A DNA stretch of 64,000 nt from Anaspis maculata (taxonomy: Eukaryota > Arthropoda > Insecta > Coleoptera > Scraptiidae): contig OX421968.1 of NCBI GenBank assembly GCA_949128115.1, forward strand, positions 56,127,423-56,191,422, in the 5' to 3' direction. The translations under genes were made by a program, and so were the position numbers. The notes under the pieces were generated by a model. It saw nothing but the letters and a program-made list of their open reading frames with translations. It was not told the origin of the DNA and did not search any database. This document shows, in pieces, positions 42,766-54,072 of this stretch (position 1 is its first letter; each line of letters starts with the position of its first letter).

Positions 42766-43056
42766 TGCATTGTGGAAGTCATTGGGCTTGGATTTGGCAC
42801 AATCATTCAAAATACTAGTCCAATAGTTATTAGTTATCACCATTATTCACTTAACAATTACCTTCATGCATCAGAGACATGGTAACATCTTCAAACTTTT
42901 TATACGTCAGATTTCTGCGAAAATAATACAACTTTTTTATCTCTTTTTACATGCAATTATTGGTATGTACATCCCATCAAAATCTCTGTATCTATTTATC
43001 TCAATTTTTGAGGGAGAAATATCAATACCCTGCGAATACAGCCCTGAATTCTATAT

Positions 43057-43379
43057 TCAAGGACGGAGTTCAATAATTGGTAAAATAAGCGTTGCGAAAT
43101 CAATCCGTCTGGGTTTATTCCTTGACGGATTTCCACCATTTTGGTCTCTTTCGAAAGCTACAAGGATGTACTTTAGTTTGAGCCCATTGGCATTTCCAAA
43201 ATCCAAAAATAATTTTTTCAAATGTCAAAATTGAATTTTTTTTTGGATTTCGGAAATGCCAATGGGCTCAAACTAAAGCTCTCAAAAGAGACCAAAATGG
43301 CAAGAATCCGTCAAGGAATAAACCCAGACGGATTGATTTCGCATCAACGCTTATTTCACCAATATGACTCCGTCCTTGA
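43057..43379. mobile_element. Palindromic MITE, second copy of the 37221 family
   Basis: GGACGGAGTTCAATAATTGG to its inverse, with the same internal landmarks (GAAATCAATCCGTCTGGGTT, GACCAAAATGG, CCAATGGGC). Flanks are TTCAA and TTGAA, not a direct TTAA, so the target duplication is degraded or the palindrome extends into it. The right arm lacks about 13 bp near 43280. Confidence 0.7.
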
Positions 43380-44345
43380 AAATATAATTGATAGTGGAAG
43401 CGCAGCGGTATACGCACAAGGATACCGTATTTTGGGGTAAGGTATCGAGATTTAACATGGGCGGGTGACATCAGAGCCAAGTCCTTTTTTATGCAGCGAA
43501 TCAGTCTAGAGATTCAAAGGGGTAATTCAGCCAGTATTTTGGGAACCTTCGACAATGGTCCTGGATTGGACGAGGTCTTTTATTTATAATTGTAGTGTTC
43601 TCTTTTACGCATTATTTATAATTATGATTGAACAATCTCTTTACATCTTCAATAATAATAAGATACCTACATGGGCGTACTTTATACCAAACAAGCCAAG
43701 CGATTTTTTTCGTTGCTATTATTTTTGGTAGGTGTACCTACTTGGCTTTTCTCACAAATCCTAATAATTTACATTATTGTTGAGAAAATCCTTGAGAAAA
43801 TCCAATACCTAGACCGTTCGGTAGAAAGTTAGAAACCTTAGGACCTAGGTATTTGTTGGAAAAAATTGATAATATGAGTTCTAATAAAAAATGTACTTTG
43901 TTTCAGTAAGTTCCACTGACGAAGAAGAAGGACGGATGTGCCAAGCAGCCGGGTAGTAAAGAAGACTGAAGCGATCAAAGGTAGGATTTTTCACTTTTAT
44001 TAAGAGTCAAATTCACAATTTTCTCTACATATGTTCGACTGGGGGCTGCACCTAAAATACATTTTTCTGATGGCTCATCATAAGCTGAAAGTTTTGCTGC
44101 GAGGTTGTTTGATCATTGTGAAATGTCGAGTAAAATGTAATTTTCCACACATGGCGAAAAAATTGGGAAATCGAAAATGGGCCTAGGCATAGTGGTGAGC
44201 GAAAGTTTGGGAACACTTTCCAAAACCTGTCAATTTTTCAATTCAAATCGCACACTTTGTGAAGGTGATGAGCCGAAGCCAAAAGTAGATCGGTTGGGCG
44301 TCGTTGAAAGGCCTACCTTCAAAATCGACACGGTTTCGGGGGATC
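43380..44345. other. Unique-looking sequence next to the satellite array
   Basis: No coding frame over 72 codons apart from edge-of-array frames. Contains GGTAGGTGTACCTACTTGG and an exon-like segment at 43907-43980. The last 100 bp before 44345 show faint similarity to the satellite monomer (TCGACACGGTTTCGG), possibly a very diverged edge copy. Confidence 0.35.
43907..43980 (+). other. Exon-like segment, 74 bp (noncoding)
   Basis: Preceded by a TTCTAATAA branch-like string and CTTTGTTTCAG (AG 43905-43906), followed by ATCAAAG then GTAGG (43981). Joined to 36935-37130, no frame stays open, so a noncoding transcript is the likely reading if it is real. Confidence 0.25.
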
Positions 44346-45229
44346 TTTGTGAACGCTTGGTCCAGCCGGACCAGCCGTTGGTTGGCGAAATATTCACGTT
44401 TTTGTCTAACTTCTTTCCTATTGGTCGTATCGACACGAAACCTAAACCAGCTTGTGCGGGCCATCTTGGCGGAGGCGATTATGTCCTTAGTCCCCGGCTG
44501 GCACCAACCGTTGGCGAGTTATCCGCGTTTTTGTCTAACTTCTTTCCTATTGGTCGTATCGACTGGAAATGAAAACTGACTTGTGCGGGCCATTTTGGCG
44601 GAAACGTACATGTGCCTAGCCCCCGGCTGGCATCAACCGTTGGCGAGATATTCGCGTTTTTGTCTAACTTCTTTCCTATTGGTCGTATCGGGACCAATCA
44701 AAAAACTGACTTGTGCGGGCCATTCTGGCGGAAGCGTACATGTGTCTAGCCCCCGGCTGGCACCAACCGTTGGCGAGATATTCGCGTTTTTGTCTGACTT
44801 CTTTCCTATTGGTCGTATCGGGACCAATAAAAAAACTGACTTGTGCGGGCCATTCTGGCGGAAGCGTACATGTGTCTAGCCCCCGGCTGGCACCAACCGT
44901 TGGCGAGATATTCGCGTTTTTGTCTGACTTCTTTCCTATTGGTCGTATCGGGACCAATCAAAAACTGACTTGTGCGGGCTATTCTGGCGGAGGCGAACAT
45001 GTGTCTAGCCCCCGGCTGGCACCAACCGTTGGCGAAATATTCGCGTTTTTGTCTCACTTCTTTCCTATTGGTCGTATCGGGACCAATCAAAGACTGACTT
45101 GTGCGGGCCATTCTGACGGAGGCGTACATGTGTCTAGCCCCCGGCTGGCACCAACCGTTGGCGAAATATTCGCGTTTTTGTCTAACTTCTTTCTTATTGG
45201 TCGTATCGGGACCAATCAAAGACTGACTT

Positions 45230-48200
45230 GTGCGGGCTATTCTGACGGAGGCGTACATGTGTCTAGCCCCCGGCTGGCACCAACCGTTCGCGAGATATTC
45301 GCGTTTTTGTCTAACTTCTTTCCTATTGGTCGTATCGGGACCCCGGCTGGCACCAACCGTTGGCGAGATATTCGCGTTTTTGTCTAACTTCTTTCCTATT
45401 GGTCGTATCGGGACCAATCAAAGACTGACTTGTGCGGGCCGTTCTGGCGGAGGCGTACATGTGTCTAGCCCTCGGTTGGCACCAACCGTTCGCGAGATAT
45501 CCGCGGTTTTGTCTAACTTCTTTCCTATTGGTCGTATCGGGACCAATCAAAGACGGACTTGTGCGGGCCATTCTGGCGGAGGCGTACATGTGCCTAGCCC
45601 CCGGCTGGCACCAACCGTTCGCGAGATATCCGCGTTTTTGTCTAACTTCTTTCCTATTGGTCGTATCGGGACCAATCAAAAACTGACTTGTGCGGGCCGA
45701 TCTGGCCGAGGCGTACATGTGTCTAGCCCCCGGCTGGCACCAACCGTTCGCGAGATATTCGCGTTTTTGTCTAACTTCTTTCCTATTGGTCGTATCGGGA
45801 CCAATCAAAGACGTACTTGTGCGGGCCATTCTGGCGGAGGCGTACATGTGCCTAGCCTTCGGCTGGCACCAACCGTTCGCGAGATATCCGCGTTTTTGTC
45901 TAACTTCTTTCCTATTGGTCGTATCGGGACCAATCAAAAACTGACTTGTGCGGGCCGATCTGGCCGAGGCGTACATGTGTCTAGCCCCCGGCTGGCACCA
46001 ACCGTTCGCGAGATATTCGCGTTTTTGTCTAACTTCTTTCCTATTGGTCGTATCGGGACCAATCAAAGACGTACTTGTGCGGGCCATTCTGGCGGAGGCG
46101 TACATGTGCCTAGCTCCCGGCTGGCACCAACCGTTGGCGAAATATTCGCGTTTTTGTCCAACTTCTTTCCTATTGGTCGTATCGGGACCAATCAAAAACT
46201 GACTTGTGCGGGCCATTCTGGCGGAGGCGTACATGTGCCTAGCCCCCGGCTGGCACCAACCGTTCGCGAGATATTCGCGTTTTTGTCCAACTTCTTCCCT
46301 ATTTGTCGTATCGGGACCAATCAAAAACTGACTTGTGCGGGCCATTCTGGCGGAGGCGTACATGTGCCTAGCCCCCGGCTGGCACCAACCGTTCGCGAGA
46401 TATTCGCGTTTTTGTCCAACTTCTTTCCTATTGGTCGTATCGGGACCAATCAAAGACTGACTTGTGCGGGCCATTCTGGCGAAGGCCTACATGTGTCTAG
46501 CCCCCGGCTGGCACCAACCGTTCGCGAGATATCCGCGTTTTTGTCTAACTTCTTTCCTATTGGTCGTATCGGGACCAATCAAAAACTGACTTGTGCGGGC
46601 CATTCTGGCCGAGGCGTACATGTGTCTAGCCCCCGGCTGGCACCAACCGTTCGCGAGATATTCGCGTTTTTGTCTAACTTCTTTCCTATTGGTCGTATCG
46701 GGACCAATCAAAGACGTACTTGTGCGGGCCATTCTGGCGGAGGCGTACATGTGCCTAGCTCCCGGCTGGCACCAACCGTTGGCGAAATATTCGCGTTTTT
46801 GTCCAACTTCTTTCCTATTTGTCGTATCGGGACCAATCAAAGACTCACTTGTGCGGGCCATTCTGGCGAAGGCGTACATGTGCCTAGCCCCCGGCTGGCA
46901 CCAACCGTTCGCGAGATATCCGCGTTTTTGTCCAACTTCTTTCCTATTGGTCGTATCGGGACCAATCAAAAACTGACTTGTGCGGGCCATCTTGGCGGAG
47001 GCGTACATGTGCCTAGCCTTCGGCTGGCACCAACCGTTCGCGAGATATCCGCGTTTTTGTCTAACTTCTTTCCTATTGGTCGTATCGGGACCAATCAAAA
47101 ACTGACTTGTGCGGGCCATTCTGGCGGAGGCGTACATGTGCCTAGCCCCCGGCTGGCACCAACCGTTCGCGAGATATCCGCGTTTTTGTCTAACTTCTTT
47201 CCTATTGGTCGTATCGGGACCAATCAAAGACTGACTTGTGCGGGCCATTCTGGCGAAGGCCTACATCTGTCTAGCCCCCGGCTGGCACCAACCGTTCGCG
47301 AGATATTCGCGTTTTTGTCCAACTTCTTTCCTATTGGTCGTATCGGGACCAATCAAAAACTGACTTGTGCGGGCCATCTTGGCGGAGGCGTACATGTGCC
47401 TAGCCTTCGGCTGGCACCAACCGTTCGCGAGATATTCGCGTTTTGGTCTTACTTCTTCCCTATTGGTCGTATCGGGACCAATCAAAAACTGACTTGTGCG
47501 GGCCATCTTGGCGGAGGCGTACATGTGCCTAGCCTTCGGCTGGCACCAACCGTTCGCGAGATATCCGCGTTTTTGTCTAACTTCTTTCCTATTGGTCGTA
47601 TCGGGACCAATCAAAAACTGACTTGTGCGGGCCATCTTGGCGGAGGCGTACATGTGCCTAGCCTTCGGCTGGCACCAACCGTTCGCGAGATATCCGCGTT
47701 TTTGTCTAACTTCTTTCCTATTGGTCGTATCGGGACCAATCAAAGACTGACTTGTGCGGGCCATTCTGGCCGAGGCGTACATGTGTCTAGCCCCCGGCTG
47801 GCACCAACCGTTCGCGAGATATTCGCGTTTTTGTCTAACTTCTTTCCTATTGGTCGTATCGGGACCAATCAAAAACGTACTTGTGCGGGTCATTCTGGCG
47901 GAGGCGTACATGTGCCTAGCTCCCGGCTGGCACCAACCGTTGGCGAAATATTCGCGTTTTTGTCCAACTTCTTTCCTATTGGTCGTATCGGGACCAATCA
48001 AAGACTCACTTGTGCGGGCCATTCTGGCGAAGGCGTACATGTGCCTAGCCCCCGGCTGGCACCAACCGTTCGCGAGATATCCGCGTTTTTGTCCAACTTC
48101 TTTCCTATTGGTCGTATCGGGACCAATCAAAAACTGACTTGTGCGGGCCATTCTGGCGGAGGCGTACATGTGCCTAGCCCCCGGCTGGCACCAACCGTTC

Positions 48201-49168
48201 GCGAGATATTCGCGTTTTTGTCCAACTTCTTCCCTATTTGTCGTATCGGGACCAATCAAAAACTGACTTGTGCGAGCCATTCTGGCGGAGGCGTACATGT
48301 GCCTAGCCCCCGGCTGGCACCAACCGTTCGCGAGATATTCGCGTTTTTGTCCAACTTCTTTCCTATTGGTCGTATCGGGACCAATCAAAGACTGACTTGT
48401 GCGGGCCATTCTGGCGAAGGCCTACATGTGTCTAGCCCCCGGCTGGCACCAACCGTTCGCGAGATATCCGCGTTTTTGTCTAACTTCTTTCCTATTGGTC
48501 GTATCGGGACCAATCAAAAACTGACTTGTGCGGGCCATCTTGGCGGAGGCGTACATGTGCCTAGCCTTCGGCTGGCACCAACCGTTCGCGAGATATCCGC
48601 GTTTTTGTCTAACTTCTTCCCTATTGGTCGTATCGGGACCAATCAAAAACTGACTTGTGCGGGCCATTCTGGCGGAGGCGTACATGTGCCTAGCCCCCGG
48701 CTGGCACCAACCGTTCGCGAGATATTCGCGTTTTTGTCTTACTTCTTCCCTATTGGTCGTATCGGGACCAATCAAAAACTGACTTGTGCGGGCCATCTTG
48801 GCGGAGGCGTACATGTGCCTAGCCTTCGGCTGGCACCAACCGTTCGCGAGATATCCGCGTTTTTGTCTAACTTCTTTCCTATTGGTCGTATCGGGACCAA
48901 TCAAAAACTGACTTGTGCGGGCCATTCTGGCGGAGGCGTACATGTGCCTAGCCCCCGGCTGGCACCAACCGTTCGCGAGATATCCGCGTTTTTGTCTAAC
49001 TTCTTTCCTATTGGTCGTATCGGGACCAATCAAAAACTGACTTGTGCGGGCCATTTGGCGGAGGCGTACATGTGCCTAGCCCCCGGCTGGCACCAACCGT
49101 TCGCGAGATATCCGCGTTTTTGTCCAACTTCTTTCCTATTGGTCGTATCGGGACCAATCAAAAACTGA
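45230..49168 (+). other. 1312-codon open frame across the satellite (not called as a gene)
   Basis: The frame repeats a 43-residue unit with core HVSSPRLAPTVREIFAFLSN about 30 times. It is open only because 129 is a multiple of three and the unit lacks stops in this frame. Common variants are replacement changes (Phe/Ser at GAGATATTC/GAGATATCC, Pro/Leu at CCCCGG/CTTCGG). A one-base deletion near 49054 ends it. Minus-strand frames over the same DNA (for example 45323-46474 and 47261-48409) are equally open. No signal peptide or known repeat-protein fold was recognised. Confidence 0.8.
45329..45400 (+). repeat. Deleted satellite monomer (73 bp)
   Basis: GGTCGTATCGGGACC at 45328 is joined directly to CCCGGCTGGC, and the next GGTCGTATCG is at 45401: a 73-bp step in place of 129, a deletion of 56 bp. 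The deletion joins at shared GGACC/GACCCC-like sequence. Confidence 0.85.
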
Positions 49169-49299
49169 CTTGTGCGGGCCATTCTGGCGGAGGCGTACAT
49201 GTGCCTAGCTCCCGGCTGGCACCAACCGTTCGCGAGATATTCGCGTTTTTGTCCAACTTCTTTCCTATTGGTCGTATCGGGACCAATCAAAGACTGACT

Positions 49300-52200
49300 T
49301 GTGCGGGCCGTTCTGGCGGAGGCGTACATGTGTCTAGCCCTCGGTTGGCACCAACCGTTCGCGAGATATCCGCGTTTTTGTCTAACTTCTTTCCTATTGG
49401 TCGTATCGGGACCAATCAAAGACTGACTTGTGCGGGCTATTCTGGCCGAGGCGTACATGTGTCTAGCCCCCGGCTGGCACCAACCGTTCGCGAGATATTC
49501 GCGTTTTTGTCTAACTTCTTTCCTATTGGTCGTATCGGGACCAATCAAAGACTGACTTGTGCGGGCCATTCTGGCGAAGGCCTACATGTGTCTAGCCCCC
49601 GGCTGGCACCAACCGTTCGCGAGATATCCGCGTTTTTGTCTAACTTCTTTCCTATTGGTCGTATCGGGACCAATCAAAGACGTACTTGTGCGGGCCATTC
49701 TGGCGGAGGCGTACATGTGTCTAGCCCCCGGCTGGCACCAACCGTTCGCGAGATATTCGCGTTTTTGTCTAACTTCTTCCCTATTGGTCGTATCGGGACC
49801 AATCTATGACTGACTTGTGCGGGCCATTCTGGCGAAGGCCTACATGTGTCTAGCCGCCGGCTGGCCCCAACCGTTCGCGAGATATCCGCGTTTTTGTCTA
49901 ACTTCTTTCCTATTGGTCGTATCGGAACCAATCAAAAACTGACTTGTGCGAGCCATCTTGGCGGAGGCGTACATGTGCCTAGCCTTCGGCTGGCACCAAC
50001 CGTTCGCGAGATATCCGCGTTTTTGTCTAACTTCTTCCCTATTGGTCGTATCGGGACCAATCAAAAACTGACTTGTGCGGGCCATTCTGGCGAAGGCGTA
50101 CATGTGTCTAGCCCCCGGCTGGCACCAACCGTTCGCGAGATATCCGCGTTTTTGTCTAACTTCTTCCCTATTGGTCGTATCGGGACCAATCAAAAACTGA
50201 CTTGTGCGGGCCATTCTGGCGAAGGCGTACATGTGTCTAGCCCCCGGCTGGCACCAACCGTTCGCGAGATATCCGCGTTTTTGTCTAACTTCTTTCCTAT
50301 TGGTCGTATCGGAACCAATCAAAAACTGACTTGTGCGGGCCATCTTGGCGGAGGCGTACATGTGCCTAGCCTTCGGCTGGCACCAACCGTTCGCGAGATA
50401 TCCGCGTTTTTGTCCAACTTCTTTCCTATTGGTCGTATCGGGACCAATCAAAAACTGACTTGTGCGGGCCATTCTGGCGGAGGCGTACATGTGCCTAGCC
50501 CCCGGCTGGCACCAACCGTTCGCGAGATATTCGCGTTTTTGTCCAACTTCTTCCCTATTTGTCGTATCGGGACCAATCAAAAACTGACTTGTGCGAGCCA
50601 TTCTGGCGGAGGCGTACATGTGCCTAGCCCCCGGCTGGCACCAACCGTTCGCGAGATATTCGCGTTTTTGTCCAACTTCTTTCCTATTGGTCGTATCGGG
50701 ACCAATCAAAGACTGACTTGTGCGGGCCATTCTGGCGAAGGCCTACATGTGTCTAGCCCCCGGCTGGCACCAACCGTTCGCGAGATATCCGCGTTTTTGT
50801 CTAACTTCTTTCCTATTGGTCGTATCGGGACCAATCAAAAACTGACTTGTGCGGGCCATCTTGGCGGAGGCGTACATGTGCCTAGCCTTCGGCTGGCACC
50901 AACCGTTCGCGAGATATCCGCGTTTTTGTCTAACTTCTTCCCTATTGGTCGTATCGGGACCAATCAAAAACTGACTTGTGCGGGCCATTCTGGCGGAGGC
51001 GTACATGTGCCTAGCCCCCGGCTGGCACCAACCGTTCGCGAGATATTCGCGTTTTTGTCTTACTTCTTCCCTATTGGTCGTATCGGGACCAATCAAAAAC
51101 TGACTTGTGCGGGCCATCTTGGCGGAGGCGTACATGTGCCTAGCCTTCGGCTGGCACCAACCGTTCGCGAGATATCCGCGTTTTTGTCTAACTTCTTTCC
51201 TATTGTTCGTATCGGGACCAATCAAAGACGTACTTGTGCGGGCCATTCTGGCGGAGGCGTACATGTGTCTAGCCCCCGGCTGGCACCAACCGTTCGCGAG
51301 ATATTCGCGTTTTTGTCTAACTTCTTCCCTATTGGTCGTATCGGGACCAATCTATGACTGACTTGTGCGGGCCATTCTGGCGAAGGCCTACATGTGTCTA
51401 GCCCCCGGCTGGCACCAACCGTTCGCGAGATATCCGCGTTTTTGTCTAACTTCTTTCCTATTGGTCGTATCGGGACCAATCAAAGACTGACTTGTGCGGG
51501 CCATTCTGGCCGAGGCGTACATGTGTCTAGCCCCCGGCTGGCACCAACCGTTCGCGAGATATTCGCGTTTTTGTCTAACTTCTTTCCTATTGGTCGTATC
51601 GGGACCAATCAAAGACTGACTTGTGCGGGCCATTCTGGCGAAGGCCTACATGTGTCTAGCCCCCGGCTGGCACCAACCGTTCGCGAGATATCCGCGTTTT
51701 TGTCTAACTTCTTTCCTATTGGTCGTATCGGGACCAATCAAAGACGTACTTGTGCGGGCCATTCTGGCGGAGGCGTGCATGTGTCTAGCCCCCGGCTGGC
51801 ACCAACCGTTCGCGAGATATTCGCGTTTTTGTCTAACTTCTTCCCTATTGGTCGTATCGGGACCAATCTATGACTGACTTGTGCGGGCCATTCTGGCGAA
51901 GGCCTACATGTGTCTAGCCCCCGGCTGGCACCAACCGTTCGCGAGATATCCGCGTTTTTGTCTAACTTCTTTCCTATTGGTCGTATCGGGACCAATCAAA
52001 GACGTACTTGTGCGGGTCATTCTGGCGGAGGCGTACATGTGCCTAACTCCCGGCTGGCACCAACCGTTGGCGAAATATTCGCGTTTTTGTCCAACTTCTT
52101 TCCTATTGGTCGTATCGGGACCAATCAAAGACTCACTTGTGCGGGCCATTCTGGCGAAGGCGTACATGTGCCTAGCCCCCGGCTGGCACCAACCGTTCGC

Positions 52201-52770
52201 GAGATATCCGCGTTTTTGTCCAACTTCTTTCCTATTGGTCGTATCGGGACCAATCAAAAACTGACTTGTGCGGGCCATTCTGGCGGAGGCGTACATGTGC
52301 CTAGCCCCCGGCTGGCACCAACCGTTCGCGAGATATTCGCGTTTTTGTCCAACTTCTTCCCTATTTGTCGTATCGGGACCAATCAAAAACTGACTTGTGC
52401 GAGCCATTCTGGCGGAGGCGTACATGTGCCTAGCCCCCGGCTGGCACCAACCGTTCGCGGGATATTCGCGTTTTTGTCCAACTTCTTTCCTATTGGTCGT
52501 ATCGGGACCAATCAAAGACTGACTTGTGCGGGCCATTCTGGCGAAGGCCTACATGTGTCTAGCCCCCGGCTGGCACCAACCGTTCGCGAGATATCCGCGT
52601 TTTTGTCTAACTTCTTTCCTATTGGTCGTATCGGGACCAATCAAAAACTGACTTGTGCGGGCCATCTTGGCGGAGGCGTACATGTGCCTAGCCTTCGGCT
52701 GGCACCAACCGTTCGCGAGATATCCGCGTTTTTGTCTAACTTCTTCCCTATTGGTCGTATCGGGACCAAT
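49300..52770 (+). repeat. Higher-order block, copy 1 (period 37 monomers, 4773 bp)
   Basis: Each position here matches the one 4773 bp further on (54073-57543) almost perfectly over about 27 monomers, including rare variants such as GGAACCAATC, CTCGGTTGGC and CTATGACTGAC, while adjacent monomers differ from each other. One difference is a CCGCCGG / CCCCCGG change at 49855. Confidence 0.85.
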
Positions 52771-54072
52771 CAAAAACTGACTTGTGCGGGCCATTCTGGC
52801 GAAGGCGTACATGTGTCTAGCCCCCGGCTGGCACCAACCGTTCGCGAGATATCCGCGTTTTTGTCTAACTTCTTCCCTATTGGTCGTATCGGGACCAATC
52901 AAAAACTGACTTGTGCGGGCCATTCTGGCGAAGGCGTACATGTGTCTAGCCCCCGGCTGGCACCAACCGTTCGCGAGATATCCGCGTTTTTGTCTAACTT
53001 CTTTCCTATTGGTCGTATCGGAACCAATCAAAAACTGACTTGTGCGGGCCATCTTGGCGGAGGCGTACATGTGCCTAGCCTTCGGCTGGCACCAACCGTT
53101 CGCGAGATATCCGCGTTTTTGTCCAACTTCTTTCCTATTGGTCGTATCGGGACCAATCAAAAACTGACTTGTGCGGGCCATTCTGGCGGAGGCGTACATG
53201 TGCCTAGCCCCCGGCTGGCACCAACCGTTCGCGAGATATTCGCGTTTTTGTCCAACTTCTTCCCTATTTGTCGTATCGGGACCAATCAAAAACTGACTTG
53301 TGCGAGCCATTCTGGCGGAGGCGTACATGTGCCTAGCCCCCGGCTGGCACCAACCGTTCGCGAGATATTCGCGTTTTTGTCCAACTTCTTTCCTATTGGT
53401 CGTATCGGGGCCAATCAAAGACTGACTTGTGCGGGCCATTCTGGCGAAGGCCTACATGTGTCTAGCCCCCGGCTGGCACCAACCGTTCGCGAGATATCCG
53501 CGTTTTTGTCTAACTTCTTTCCTATTGGTCGTATCGGGACCAATCAAAAACTGACTTGTGCGGGCCATCTTGGCGGAGGCGTACATGTGCCTAGCCTTCG
53601 GCTGGCACCAACCGTTCGCGAGATATCCGCGTTTTTGTCTAACTTCTTCCCTATTGGTCGTATCGGGACCAATCAAAAACTGACTTGTGCGGGCCATTCT
53701 GGCGGAGGCGTACATGTGCCTAGCCCCCGGCTGGCACCAACCGTTCGCGAGATATTCGCGTTTTTGTCTTACTTCTTCCCTATTGGTCGTATCGGGACCA
53801 ATCAAAAACTGACTTGTGCGGGCCATCTTGGCGGAGGCGTACATGTGCCTAGCCTTCGGCTGGCACCAACCGTTCGCGAGATATCCGCGTTTTTGTCTAA
53901 CTTCTTTCCTATTGTTCGTATCGGGACCAATCAAAGACGTACTTGTGCGGGCCATTCTGGCGGAGGCGTACATGTGTCTAGCCCCCGGCTGGCACCAACC
54001 GTTCGCGAGATATTCGCGTTTTTGTCTAACTTCTTCCCTATTGGTCGTATCGGGACCAATCTATGACTGACT

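Noticed and set aside
44621..44660. CENP-B box in the satellite monomer
   Set aside because: TTCGCGAGATATTCGCG starts like the TTCG of a CENP-B box, but the required CGGG at the right spacing is absent.
45230..49168. A 1312-residue repeat protein, and similar long frames on both strands up to 64000
   Set aside because: The period is a multiple of three, several frames are open at once, and monomer variants are nonsynonymous in each. This is expected of satellite DNA with few stops.
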